This document shows, piece after piece, positions 44,662 through 53,787 of a DNA stretch of 64,000 bases. Source of the stretch: JAACFF01 sp963701435 (GTDB lineage Bacteria; Chloroflexota; Anaerolineae; Promineifilales; Promineifilaceae); NCBI GenBank assembly GCA_963701435.1, contig CAVPAL010000006.1, positions 496,001 through 560,000 of the forward strand, in the 5' to 3' direction. Within the stretch, counting starts at the first letter, position 1. The number at the start of each line of letters is the position of its first letter. Under the pieces are notes generated by a model that had not been told where the DNA came from, ran no database searches, and saw only the letters and a program-made list of their open reading frames with translations. The position numbers and the translations under genes are program-made.

Positions 44662-46185
44662 ATGATCGGTATTGTCATTGGTATTTTGGTATTTGTTTTT
44701 ATCTTCTTCGCCCTGGCATTTTCATACGCCAGTCGCGTCAAGAAGGTTGGCCCAAACGAAGTGCTGGTCATCTCAGGGCGTGGGGAAGGAAGGCGTGATG
44801 AGGAAGTAGGCCATATGAAAAGCAATTTTCGTATCATCACTGGTGGACGCGCCTTCATCTGGCCTGTTTTAGAGCGCGTTGACTACCTCTCGCTGGAAAT
44901 TATGACCATCGACATAACGACACCGGATGTGCCCAGCAGCCAGGGCGTGCCGGTCACTGTCGATGGCGTGGCCCAAATCAAGATCGGCAGCGATGAAAGC
45001 TCCATTCGCACGGCCGCCATTCAATTCCTCTCCAAATCACAGGAAGAGATTCAACACGTCGCCCATGAAACGCTGGCGGGTCATCTGCGCGCCATCCTCG
45101 GCACGCTCACAGTCGAACAGCTATATCGCGACCGGGAGGCTTTCGCTCAAAAGGTACAGGAAGTTTCCGGGGATGACATGAACAGTATGGGCCTGGAAAT
45201 CGTCTCCTTCGTGATCAAAGACATCAGCGACCAGGAAGGGTACCTGGAAGCGCTGGGGCGCCCGCGAATTGCCCAGGTAAAAAGAGACGCCGCGATTGGC
45301 GAAGCTGAGGCGGCGCGTGACGCCACGATTGAAAGCGCGCGCGCGCGCCAGGAAGGCGAATCGGCCAAATTCCAGGCAGAAACAAAAATTGCCGCCAGCC
45401 GCAAAGATTTTGAAGTTCAGCAGGCATCTTACCATGCGGAATCTAATCGCAAGAAAGCTGAGGCAGATCTGGCTTACACGCTGCAGCAAAACATCACCAA
45501 CCAGACGGTGAAGTCTGAAGAGGTCGAGGTCGAAGTTGCAGAGCGGAAAAAGAAAATCGAGGTCGAACATCAGGAAGCGCTGCGCCGCGAACAGGAATTG
45601 AACGCTAACGTACGCAAACCGGCCGAAGCGGAACGCTTCAAGGTGCAAACTCTGGCCGATGCACGCCAATATCAACTGCAAACGGAAGCGTCTGGTGAAG
45701 CGGACGCGATTCGTAAGCGCGGCGAAGCGGAAGCTGACGCAGCCCGTGCACGCGGTATTGCCGAAGCGGAGGTGTTAAAGCAAAAGGGTCTGGCTGAAGC
45801 GGAAGTTATCCGCCAGCAAGGTCTGGCGGAGGCGGAAGCCACCCACGAGAAAGCAGACGCGTGGAAAGAGTATACTCAGGCGGCCATTTTGCAGCAGTTG
45901 CTGGATAAATTACCGGAAATTGCAGCGGCCGTTGCCCAACCCCTGGCCCAAACAGATCGCATCGTCGTCATAAGTAATGGTAGTGAAGATGGCGCCGGCT
46001 CAGGCGTATCCAAAATCACACAGGATGTCACCAACATCGTGGCCCAACTCCCCACTACCATTGAGGCGCTGACCGGTATGGATCTGATGAGTGCGCTAAA
46101 TGACCTTGCCGGTCTAAAGACCAACGAGGAAAGCAAAAAATCGCCAGAAGAGGCCGGGAATCAAACGGTTGAAAAGCAAGACTAA
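44662..46185 (+). CDS. Flotillin family protein (SPFH/PHB domain)
   Basis: This membrane scaffolding protein has 507 residues. One N-terminal membrane helix (about 2-22) is followed by a PHB/SPFH domain (VGPNEVLVISGRGEGR, then GGRAFIWPVLERVDYLSLEIMTIDI, VPVTVDGVAQIKIG). A long Glu/Ala-rich coiled coil (about 205-415) carries the EAEA-type repeats of flotillins (AEAEVLKQKGLAEAEVIRQQGLAEAEA). The C-terminal end (ALTGMDLMSALNDLAG) is also typical. ATG 44662 follows GGAGG. It is encoded next to the NfeD-like gene. Confidence 0.94.
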   Translation: MIGIVIGILVFVFIFFALAFSYASRVKKVGPNEVLVISGRGEGRRDEEVGHMKSNFRIITGGRAFIWPVLERVDYLSLEIMTIDITTPDVPSSQGVPVTVDGVAQIKIGSDESSIRTAAIQFLSKSQEEIQHVAHETLAGHLRAILGTLTVEQLYRDREAFAQKVQEVSGDDMNSMGLEIVSFVIKDISDQEGYLEALGRPRIAQVKRDAAIGEAEAARDATIESARARQEGESAKFQAETKIAASRKDFEVQQASYHAESNRKKAEADLAYTLQQNITNQTVKSEEVEVEVAERKKKIEVEHQEALRREQELNANVRKPAEAERFKVQTLADARQYQLQTEASGEADAIRKRGEAEADAARARGIAEAEVLKQKGLAEAEVIRQQGLAEAEATHEKADAWKEYTQAAILQQLLDKLPEIAAAVAQPLAQTDRIVVISNGSEDGAGSGVSKITQDVTNIVAQLPTTIEALTGMDLMSALNDLAGLKTNEESKKSPEEAGNQTVEKQD

Positions 46186-46207
46186 GTCCGAGATTGACAG
46201 AGCAAAA

Positions 46208-46237
46208 GACGAAGGACAGACTTGTCCGTCCTTCGTC
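46208..46237. terminator. Hairpin between converging flotillin and Yip1 genes
   Basis: A 10-bp stem GACGAAGGAC (46208-46217) with its complement (46228-46237) and a 10-nt loop. There is no long T tract on either side, but the position between converging stops suggests a shared transcription end. Confidence 0.6.
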
Positions 46238-46270
46238 CTTCGGCATTTGAACTGCTAATCTGGTTAGGAC

Positions 46271-47029
46271 TCAATTACTGCCGCTGACCAAAAAGATAAT
46301 CCCCGCTACGCTAATTACCGTAAAAATCAACACCACAAGAATGAACAGCAGCACCGGCAATACAGCTATTAACAACGCTTTGCCGTCTGAAAACTCCTGG
46401 CTGATCTGCACCGCGCGTATATACACAATCCAGCCCCAAACGACGCCAATAAAACTGATAACGCCGCCCAGGTAAGGAATAAAGCTAAAGAACCCCAACA
46501 AATTGGGCACGGCATAGAGCGCCGTTAATCCCAAAAATGGGTTCAAACCGCCGCGCCCACCGGCCATTTTGGCGAACAACAGCACCCAGATTGCATATCC
46601 CATCCAGGCCCCCAAGTGCGCCAGTGGGCTGCTGAGCCAATTCCCAAAAGCTTGCAAAAAGCCGCCTACCGGTTTTGGCAGAGGCTGTGGTAGCGCTTCG
46701 ATGGCCACGGCAATATCCAATCCAAAGCCGAAGTTTTCGCGGAATTGTTGCATGAATATTGTCTGGAATTCCTCATCTTGCGGCATAAATTGCATGGCCT
46801 GATCAAAACCACTAAAAAACTGTTCCTCAAACGCAGCCGCTTCTACAGGAGTAAAGGGCTGTAAATTCTCAATTAATTGGCTCACAAATGTTGGCAAAGC
46901 AACCACCAGGAAACACAAAAACAGGTAGAAAATACCCAGTTTCAGCGGGTTTTCGGCTGCCAGGAAACGCTCGAACGTTTTTTTATTGAGGGTTAAAACC
47001 CCTTTTATATCACTGATCATTGCGTTCAT
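46271..47029 (-). CDS. Yip1-domain membrane protein
   Basis: This 252-residue integral membrane protein has about five helices: one near residue 35-55, then a cluster at about 130-250 (LGAWMGYAIWVLLFAKMAGG, NPFLGLTALYAVPNLLGFFSFIPYLGGVISFIGVVWGWIVYIRAVQ, LIAVLPVLLFILVVLIF). This cluster matches the Yip1 (DUF1282-like) fold. ATG 47029 with GGGAGGG before it is chosen; it lies next to the stop of the upstream paralogous gene. Bacterial Yip1 proteins have no firm function. Confidence 0.8.
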   Translation of the reverse strand: MNAMISDIKGVLTLNKKTFERFLAAENPLKLGIFYLFLCFLVVALPTFVSQLIENLQPFTPVEAAAFEEQFFSGFDQAMQFMPQDEEFQTIFMQQFRENFGFGLDIAVAIEALPQPLPKPVGGFLQAFGNWLSSPLAHLGAWMGYAIWVLLFAKMAGGRGGLNPFLGLTALYAVPNLLGFFSFIPYLGGVISFIGVVWGWIVYIRAVQISQEFSDGKALLIAVLPVLLFILVVLIFTVISVAGIIFLVSGSN

Positions 47030-47030
47030 T

Positions 47031-47756
47031 TTAAAATCCCTCCCCAAACATTTGCGCCATGATCGGCGCCGCGATAAGGGCGGCGCTCAGGGCTATCAGG
47101 AAAGTGATGATGCCCAGGGCGATTAGCGGCAGCACAGTCGCCCACAGCGTACGCGCCCAGGACAGGTTATGCGTCACGCGCAGCGCCATATAGCGGCAAA
47201 TCAAAACCCAGGTGCCGATGCCGGCAACCACCACGTAGGGAAGCACGGTCAACAGCAGTAAAAGCTGCGGGGCGGCGGCCAATGAAGTCGCTCCCAATGT
47301 CTGGCTTAACGTGCCGCTGCCGCCGAGCATGCGAGCAAATAGATAGGCGACAAGGCCATAAATCAGCCACACCAAGATCAATCCAAGCGGTTTGGTGATG
47401 AAACCTGACAGGGAGGAGACGGGAGTGGGGACGATATATCCCATGATTTGCCAGACCTGATCCCATACTTGCTGGAACATGGTCATGGCTTCTGGTTGGG
47501 CTTCAATGAACTGCCACCACGGCATTCTTTGATATATTTCAAAGATGGTGTCTTTAATTGCTGTCAGCGATGGACTGGTGGCCCAGGACAAGGTAACGCC
47601 GATGAAGTTGGCCAGCGCGACTGCCAACCCCAATATAATCAAAATGACCACTCCTTTTTTGGTCGGGCTTTCTTCATCGCGCATTGAAGCATAAGCATCC
47701 GGCTGCAAAAAAAGGGCATTCCATAATAACGAAAAACTTTGGGAAATTGTTTGCAT
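47031..47756 (-). CDS. Yip1-domain membrane protein (paralogue of the next gene)
   Basis: This 241-residue membrane protein has five predicted helices and the same plan as its downstream neighbour (FITKPLGLILVWLIYGLVAYLFARMLGG, TLSQTLGATSLAAAPQLLLLLTVLP, GIGTWVLICRYMALRVTHNLSWARTLWATVLPLIAL). ATG 47756 is preferred, six bases after GGAGG; the TTG 12 bases earlier is an alternative. The two genes abut and are surely co-transcribed, so a heteromeric membrane complex is plausible (inference). Confidence 0.8.
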   Translation of the reverse strand: MQTISQSFSLLWNALFLQPDAYASMRDEESPTKKGVVILIILGLAVALANFIGVTLSWATSPSLTAIKDTIFEIYQRMPWWQFIEAQPEAMTMFQQVWDQVWQIMGYIVPTPVSSLSGFITKPLGLILVWLIYGLVAYLFARMLGGSGTLSQTLGATSLAAAPQLLLLLTVLPYVVVAGIGTWVLICRYMALRVTHNLSWARTLWATVLPLIALGIITFLIALSAALIAAPIMAQMFGEGF

Positions 47757-47953
47757 ATGACCCTCCAAAAGGTCCCTTGCGTAAAGGGTTCGCTGCTAAA
47801 TCTGCAGGCTCCTAATTTGGTGCAGAAGCAGTTTCATTCCATACAACCTGTCGATATTATAACATTTGGAGGGAAAAATGAATAGCCCAGGTAATGCATT
47901 GGTGGACGTCAGATTTGTTGGCCATAACGGGTATGGTGAGGAAACACGGTATC

Positions 47954-48895
47954 TCAATTAGCAACGTAAGCCAATACGCGATTACGGCGGCGGGCCAGTT
48001 CGCTGGTGTAACGCCTGCCCAAACTACCGGCATGTTGGCGCGCCCAGGCAGTCAGGCATTTTTTGCCGGTTGGCGCCGCGTCCACATACAACAGATCCGC
48101 CATCAACCCATCAATTTCTTCGCGCGTCACGACCACATCATCCACCAAACGGCTCACCAAACGGCCAAATTGATAACCCACGGCGGGCGGCATATTGATT
48201 AACGGCCGTTTCCGGCCAATAATTTCCCCAATCATCTCCACCAGTTCACGGTAAGTAAATGTTTCCGGCCCAATGGCATTGATGATTACATTTTCGCGAT
48301 TTGCTCCCCGCTCAACCGCCAATTGCGCCAGATCATCCACGTAAATCGGCTGCAGGCGGTAACGGCCGTCACCAAACAGCCCAAAAACTGGAAAGGTGCG
48401 CAGCATCCAGGCAATATTGTTGATCAAAATATCTTCTTTCCCAAACAGAACCGTCGGCCGCAAGATGGCGTAGGACATGCCGGAAGCGATCAAGGCCTGC
48501 TCCAACTCCGCCTTGCCGCGGAAATATTCCAGATGGGAATCGAGGCTGGGATTGGTAATGCTGACATGGACGACCCGTTTTACACCGGCGCGTCGCGCTG
48601 CCTCAAACAAGGCCAGGGTGTTGGACACGGCCGTTTCATGTGCAAAGGTCTGGTGATTAAAGCGCACCCAGTAGGTATTGTAAAGCACTTCAGCCCCCTC
48701 CAAAGAGGCGGCCAGCAGCCCCGGATCATCAAAATTGAACGGATAGGCCGGCACGCGCGCCCCAAATGGATTGGCGCGATACAGCGAATTGGTCAGCGTA
48801 ATCACCCGCTGCCCCTGCGCCAGCAGCCGTTTTGTGATGTATTTACCTGAATAACCATACGCGCCGGTGACGGCATGAATTTTATAATCTGTCAT
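47954..48895 (-). CDS. NAD(P)-binding atypical SDR / NmrA-like epimerase
   Basis: This 313-residue protein has an N-terminal Rossmann motif AVTGAYGYSGKYITKRLLAQG and the atypical SDR pattern of the NDUFA9/NmrA group. A Val-His-Val-Ser strand (RVVHVSITNPSLDSHLEYFRGKAELE) takes the place of the classical YxxxK site, and ILRPTVLFGKEDILINNIAW and YRLQPIYVDDLAQLAVE follow. Members act as ubiquinone-oxidoreductase assembly factors or redox sensors, or are plain oxidoreductases. A GbsR/MarR regulator lies 121 bp upstream on the same strand. The substrate is unknown. Confidence 0.85.
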   Translation of the reverse strand: MTDYKIHAVTGAYGYSGKYITKRLLAQGQRVITLTNSLYRANPFGARVPAYPFNFDDPGLLAASLEGAEVLYNTYWVRFNHQTFAHETAVSNTLALFEAARRAGVKRVVHVSITNPSLDSHLEYFRGKAELEQALIASGMSYAILRPTVLFGKEDILINNIAWMLRTFPVFGLFGDGRYRLQPIYVDDLAQLAVERGANRENVIINAIGPETFTYRELVEMIGEIIGRKRPLINMPPAVGYQFGRLVSRLVDDVVVTREEIDGLMADLLYVDAAPTGKKCLTAWARQHAGSLGRRYTSELARRRNRVLAYVAN

Positions 48896-49016
48896 AGTTT
48901 TCTCCAGTGAAAAGTCTAACGGCCAATCTTTTCATCATTAAACCCTCATTACGGATTTACGCAGATGCGATACAACAATCCGTATCATTCCGTGGCGAAA
49001 AATTTTCGGTAGAACG

Positions 49017-49577
49017 TCAGGTATCATTCTTCGCTTTCCCAAACAAACGCTGCACCGAATTCAAGCGCAGTTCATCCAGCGCCAGCAATGTACCCACAAT
49101 ATTGTCGAGGTTGTTGAAAAAACGCTCCATATTGTGCATGCGCTGGCGGTAGAAAAGCGCCAACTCCTGATCATCTGGCGCCAATTCAGCTTCACCAACC
49201 ATCTCCATACTTTCGCTTACCGTGCGCAAAGCAAGATCAAACTCATTCTGTTCGCGTTCACGCAGTACGCCCTTGATCACTTTCCAAAAGTCGGTTTCCG
49301 CTTCGTAATAATCCTTGCGGTCGCCAAGCTGGATACGTTTGTGGACCATGCCCAGCCGCTCAAGCTGGCGTACGTTGGTGCTGACAGCCCCTTTGGTAAC
49401 GCTGACCTGTTCCACAATCTCGTCCAACGAAAGGGGCGTCGGCGACAGGTACACCGCGCCATAAATTGCGCCCATTGCGCGTGAGAAACCCCAAAAGCTG
49501 CTGATGCGGCTCATGCCCTGGATAAAGTTTTCGCGTGCGGTTTCGAGTTCTGATGTCATATTGTTTTTATCAATCAT
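49017..49577 (-). CDS. GbsR/MarR-family transcriptional regulator
   Basis: This 186-residue winged-helix repressor is of the GbsR type. The DNA-binding part (about 20-85: SSFWGFSRAMGAIYGAVYLSPTPLSLDEIVEQVSVTKGAVSTNVRQLERLGMVHKRI) is followed by a long helical dimerisation region with a tyrosine-rich joint (DRKDYYEAETDFW). The group controls osmoprotectant or membrane-stress genes, among others. ATG 49577 is used, with a second ATG at 49559. It may regulate the SDR gene downstream (inference from position). Confidence 0.86.
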   Translation of the reverse strand: MIDKNNMTSELETARENFIQGMSRISSFWGFSRAMGAIYGAVYLSPTPLSLDEIVEQVSVTKGAVSTNVRQLERLGMVHKRIQLGDRKDYYEAETDFWKVIKGVLREREQNEFDLALRTVSESMEMVGEAELAPDDQELALFYRQRMHNMERFFNNLDNIVGTLLALDELRLNSVQRLFGKAKNDT

Positions 49578-49673
49578 AACGTTTAGTACAAACTAAATGT
49601 AGTATATAAACAAAATCTCAAACTGTCAAATCAAACAGCAACGGCCGTTTCCAAAACGCGGTATACTATAAAC

Positions 49674-52353
49674 GTGGCTGCTTTACTCCTGAAGACCAAA
49701 CTCTTTTTTCCGTCGCCGCCAGCGACCATTGTGCGACGAAACCGGCTACTTGAACGCCTCAATCAAGGGCTGGATCGCAAAATGACGCTTATTTCTGCGC
49801 CGGCCGGCTTTGGCAAAACCACGCTCCTGGCGGCCTGGGTGGCTTCATTTGAGGATCTCGAATTTGAGGCAGGCATGAAGCCGCTGTTTGCCTGGCTGTC
49901 GTTGGATGAAGGCGACAACGATCCCTCGCGCTTTCTGGCTTATCTGCTGGCCGCCTTGGAAACGATTGTACCGACCGAAGCAACGCTGCCATCCCCCACG
50001 CCGCAAAGGATGCCGCCCGCGATTGAACAAACGTTAACGGCCGTTATCAACACCCTCACTCGAATCAATGCCCCCCTTATCCTCATCCTCGATGATTTAC
50101 ATCACGTTGAACAGCAGCCAGTACACGATGCACTGACATTTCTGGTCGAGCGCCAGCCACCGCACCTGCACCTGGTGATTGCCACACGCGCCGATCCGCT
50201 GCTGCCCCTGGCGCGCCTGCGGGCGCGTGGGCAGTTACTGGAGCTGCGCGCAGCGGATTTACGCTTTACGAGCGACGAAGCGCATCTGTTTTTGGAGAGA
50301 GTGAGCGGGTTGGCGCTAACGGCCGAAAACATCGCCGCCCTGCAAGCACGCACCGAAGGCTGGGCCGCTGGTCTGCAATTGACCGCATTATCATTGGAAC
50401 GCCAAAAAGATATCGCCGCTTTTATCGCCGCCTTCACCGGCAGCCATGAATACATTGCCGACTATTTGCAAACTGAAGTCCTCAATCAGCAGCCGGCGGC
50501 CCTGCAGCAGTTTCTCCTGCGCACCTCAATTTTGGATCAGTTAACAGCCCCCCTTTGCAACGCGCTGACCGAACAAAGCAATGGACAACAAACGTTGGAG
50601 CAGATCAAAGAAAAAAATCTATTCCTGCTCGCTCTTGACAATGAGCGCTGCTGGTACCGTTACCACAGCCTTTTCGCCGAACTCTTGCGGCAGCGCCTGC
50701 AACGGCTTTTCCCGGACCTCCTCCCCATCCTCCACGGGCGCGCTTCTGCCTGGTATGCGCAGCAAGACCAACTGCCGGAAGCCATCCAACATGCTCTGGC
50801 GGCTAACAATTTTGTTGAAGCAGCCAGGCTAATTAGCGCGGCAGCCGACGAAATGCTGCTGCGCGGGGAAATCACAAGGTTCATTGCCTGGGTACAACAG
50901 TTGCCGGCCGAACTAATACGCATAAACAGTACCCTCTCCATCTATTATGCCTGGGCGCTGTGGTTAAACGGCCAACCGCTCGCCAAAATCGAACCCTGGC
51001 TTCCGGATGGCCTTTCACAGCCTGACGCCATGCCGCCGCAAACGCTGCCGCTTTTAGCCTATATCAATCTACTGCGCGGGCAGGAAAAAGAAGCAGCAAA
51101 GCTCTTGGGGCTGGCGCTAGAGCGTCTGCCAGAAGAAGAACACTTTCTACGCAGCATCGCTCACTGGCTAAAAACCATAGCTGATCTGCAAAACGTTGAT
51201 CTTGTCGCCAGCTCTGAACATCTGGCAGGTCTTGCGCAGCAGTTCCCCGATGCACGTGGTCAGATGGTGGTGGTTTTTGCGCTGTGTAATCAGGCCGAAA
51301 TCCTTTTCACACAAGGGCGATTGCAGGCGGCGCAAAGCATTTTTAGGCGCGCATTGGCCGCTGCAACAGACGGACAGGAACGCCCACTGCCAATTGCCGG
51401 GGCTGCGCTCATCGGTCTGGGCGGGTTGGCTTATGAATGGAATGATTTACAAGGGGCAGAAAAGGAGTTGCGTGCAGGCATAACGCTAATCCGCCAATGG
51501 TCTGAGATTGCAGCGCTGGATGGTCTTGTCTTTTTAGCGCAAACGCGGCAGGCGCTGGGCGATGTAGACAGCGCCCACGATTTATTGAGCGAAGCGGCCG
51601 CCATTGCCGCCAGGTTTGACGCCACCGAAATCGACGATTGGATCGTTTCTCTGGCGCAAACTCGCTTTACACTGCAGCAAGGCGACCTTCAAAAAGTCCG
51701 AGATTGGATCAAACGGCGTGGTTTAGACAAGGACACGGCCGAAATTGTACCACAGCAAACCATAATGCTTGCCGATCGTCTGCGCAAATATGAACTGATT
51801 ATTCTTGCCCGGCTGCTGCTGGCCGAAAAACGTCCGGCGGATGCACTGGCTATTTTGGAAGCCGTAATACCTTTGATCGAGCAGCGCGGGCGCACACGTT
51901 TCCTAATTGAAGCGTTGACTCTGAAAGCAATGGCCTATGAAGACAGGGGCGCGCAGTCGCAAGCTTTAGCGACATTGGAAAAAGCTTTGCAGTTGGCCAA
52001 ACCCGGGGCGCATGTGCGTATTTTCATTGATGAAGGCTACGATATGGCGCAATTATTGTATCAGGCGCTGGCATCAAGGCATTATGCCCGAATATTGTGG
52101 GCGTTTGTTGGCCGAATATTCAGAACCATCACTACAGGCTGAAGCTGCGGGGGATTTATTACAATCGCTCAGCCCACGCGAGATCGAAGTACTGGCGCTA
52201 ATCGCCCAAGGGCAAACGAACCGGGAAATTGCCGCTGAGTTGGTGCTTTCTCTTAGTACGGTAAAGGTTCACAACCACAACATTTTCCAGAAGCTTAATG
52301 TGCAAAATCGCACACAGGCTGTAGCCCGCGCACGCGCACTGGGTATCCTTTAA
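49674..52353 (+). pseudogene. MalT-like LuxR-family activator with a +1 frameshift
   Basis: The first frame from GTG 49674 encodes an ATP-binding STAND (AAA/NB-ARC-like) module (LLERLNQGLDRKMTLISAPAGFGKTTLLAAW with Walker A; LILILDDLHHVEQQPVHDAL) and a helical TPR-like sensor, about 800 residues. After ALAS at about 52075 the frame changes: the family sequence GIMPEYCGRLLAEY continues in the +1 frame to a GerE/LuxR helix-turn-helix (LSPREIEVLALIAQGQTNREIAAELVLSLSTVKVHNHNIFQKLNV) ending at 52353. Removing one A at about 52076-52078 restores a full 893-residue MalT-like protein; the span is 3n+1. Without correction, the DNA-binding domain is lost. Confidence 0.88.
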
Positions 52354-52368
52354 CTCATCTCTTCTCAT

Positions 52369-52399
52369 CCTTTGGGATTTCCGAATAGTTTCTGCGGTT
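52369..52399 (-). repeat. Partial two-armed hairpin element (copy F), 31 bp identical to copy B
   Basis: The reverse complement of 52369-52399 is identical over 31 bp to 26719-26749, the left arm of copy B, including the ACCGCAG stem. The AGGTAA end is not adjacent here. A separate AGGTAAAC end in the same orientation lies at 52617-52624 (reverse complement), with insertion-sequence debris between. Copy F was probably split by that insertion. Confidence 0.75.
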
Positions 52400-52450
52400 G
52401 CAACTATACAGGTCTAAGAACTTCTTAGAACTATAGTATAAATAAACGTC

Positions 52451-52610
52451 ATGGATTACCAGCAAGAATATGAGCAGCTAAAGCAAAGGATGCAAGAGCT
52501 AGAAGCTGCCTTGCAAGCTGCCCAGCGGCAAATCACAGAACTAACTGCCCTGCTGAATCAAAATAGCCACAATTCCCACTGGCCATCCAGTCGAGACAAA
52601 AGCCGTAAGC
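52451..52610 (+). pseudogene. Remnant of an IS66-type transposase (N-terminus)
   Basis: About 53 codons from an ATG encode a coiled coil (EYEQLKQRMQELEAALQAAQRQ) followed by LNQNSHNSHWPSSRDKSRK. This matches the zinc-finger-preceding N-terminus of IS66/TnpC transposases, with their characteristic NSxNSSxPPSxD motif. The frame then runs into unrelated sequence containing an AGGTAAAC hairpin-element end and stops at 52636. A near-perfect palindrome (TCTAAGAA-C-TTCTTAGA, 52413-52429) precedes it and may be part of the old IS end. Only this stub remains. Confidence 0.6.
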
Positions 52611-52688
52611 GCGCAGTTTACCTAAATACACATTGACTACATCCTCTGAGCAGACGTATAATTGTTATGATTTGCACAATAGAATAAG

Positions 52689-52834
52689 ACCTTCGGGGCA
52701 GGGCGAAATTCCCGACCGGCGGTGAGGTCTGCGCAGACCAAGCCCGCGAGCCTGAGCGATTTAGAATTGATGATTGCCTGGGCAGATCTGGTGAAATTCC
52801 AGAGCCGACAGTTAGAGTCTGGATGGGAGAAGGT
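52689..52834 (+). ncRNA. FMN riboswitch (RFN element)
   Basis: The conserved RFN core is complete: P1 ACCTTC/GAAGGT (52689-52694 with 52829-52834), GGGGCAGGG and GAAATTCCCGACCGGCGG, AGCCCGCGAGC, GGTGAAATTCCAG, and AGAGTCTGGATGGGAGAAGG. It senses flavin mononucleotide. A terminator-type hairpin (52865-52885) follows directly and would serve as the expression platform. The downstream genes at 52985-55551 form an ABC importer, so the riboswitch most likely turns off riboflavin uptake when FMN is abundant. Confidence 0.96.
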
Positions 52835-52864
52835 AAACAAACAGCCGCGCTTCCGTTGACGTTT

Positions 52865-52894
52865 GCCCCACATAATTTGTGGGGCTTTGCATTT
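52865..52894 (+). terminator. Attenuator terminator of the FMN riboswitch
   Basis: The stem GCCCCACA/TGTGGGGC (52865-52872 with 52878-52885) is followed by TTTGCATTT. It lies 30 nt after the aptamer. The U tract is interrupted by GC, so termination may be moderate. An anti-terminator pairing with the aptamer 3' side is likely but not worked out here. Confidence 0.7.
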
Positions 52895-52984
52895 GGGTAT
52901 GATCAAGGCACGGTCGGGAGATCTGCTTTGAGCGGCCGAGTGTGGATCCCTTCGCGCATCCTATTCCCCTGCCAACAGTAAAAT

Positions 52985-53770
52985 ATGCGAACACAAATTT
53001 TGCGTTTTTTAAATGCCCAACCCACCTGGGTAACGATTTTATTTTCGGGACTGCTGCTACTGGCAGTATGGCAGTTGACGATAACTGTTGGCGGATATCC
53101 GGCTTTCATTCTACCAGGTCCTCTGGACGTATGGCAGCAGTTTTTGGTTGTGGTGGGAGACGGCCGTCTCCTGCGCCACAGCCTCGTTACCATCAGCGAA
53201 ATTATCCCCGGCCTGCTGATCGGCTGCCTGGTCGCCATGCCGTTGGGTTATTTCATCGCCAAATCGGCGCTGGCCGAACGTCTGCTCTCTCCCTATCTAA
53301 TTGCTTCCCAGGCCATCCCGATTATTGCGCTGGCGCCACTGCTGGCGATCTGGATTCGCTCCACCTACTGGGCGCGCGTATGGGTCGCCGTACTGGTGGT
53401 TTTTTTCCCCATTCTTGTTAACAGTATTGCCGGATTGCGCTCTGTACCGCCCGAACTGTATGAACTGATGCACTCGCTGCACGCCAGCCGCGGCCAGATT
53501 TTCCGAAAGCTGGAACTGCCGGCGGCGCTGCCCATCATGCTGGCCGGCTTAAAAATCGGGGCTACGTTGGCGGTGATTGGCGCGCTGGTGGGGGAATTTG
53601 TGCAGCCCAAAAGCGCCGGCCTCGGTTTCATGCTGACTACCGCGCGGTACCAATTCAAGACGGATGAAGTATTTGTGGTTTTGTTCACGCTGGCGGCTAT
53701 CGCCCTGACCCTTTACGGGCTGGTTGTGCTGTTGGAAAAGCGCCTGCTGCATTGGCAAATACAAAAATAA
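52985..53770 (+). CDS. ribX: Riboflavin ABC transporter permease (RibX-like)
   Basis: This 261-residue inner-membrane permease of the nitrate/sulfonate/thiamine-precursor (SsuC/TauC/ThiX) type has six predicted helices. The ABC-contacting EAA-like loop is ELYELMHSLHASRGQIFRKLELPAALP. The assignment to riboflavin rests on the FMN riboswitch immediately upstream and on the following NMT1/THI5-like binding protein, the RibXY arrangement predicted for Chloroflexota and some other bacteria. It overlaps none of its neighbours; the binding protein starts 17 bp downstream. Confidence 0.9.
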   Translation: MRTQILRFLNAQPTWVTILFSGLLLLAVWQLTITVGGYPAFILPGPLDVWQQFLVVVGDGRLLRHSLVTISEIIPGLLIGCLVAMPLGYFIAKSALAERLLSPYLIASQAIPIIALAPLLAIWIRSTYWARVWVAVLVVFFPILVNSIAGLRSVPPELYELMHSLHASRGQIFRKLELPAALPIMLAGLKIGATLAVIGALVGEFVQPKSAGLGFMLTTARYQFKTDEVFVVLFTLAAIALTLYGLVVLLEKRLLHWQIQK

Positions 53771-53787
53771 TCAATTGGAGGATTACT

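Noticed and set aside
52637..52906. An 89-codon minus-strand open frame over the riboswitch
   Set aside because: It is fully explained by the complement of the RFN aptamer and attenuator; no ribosome-binding site or family resemblance.
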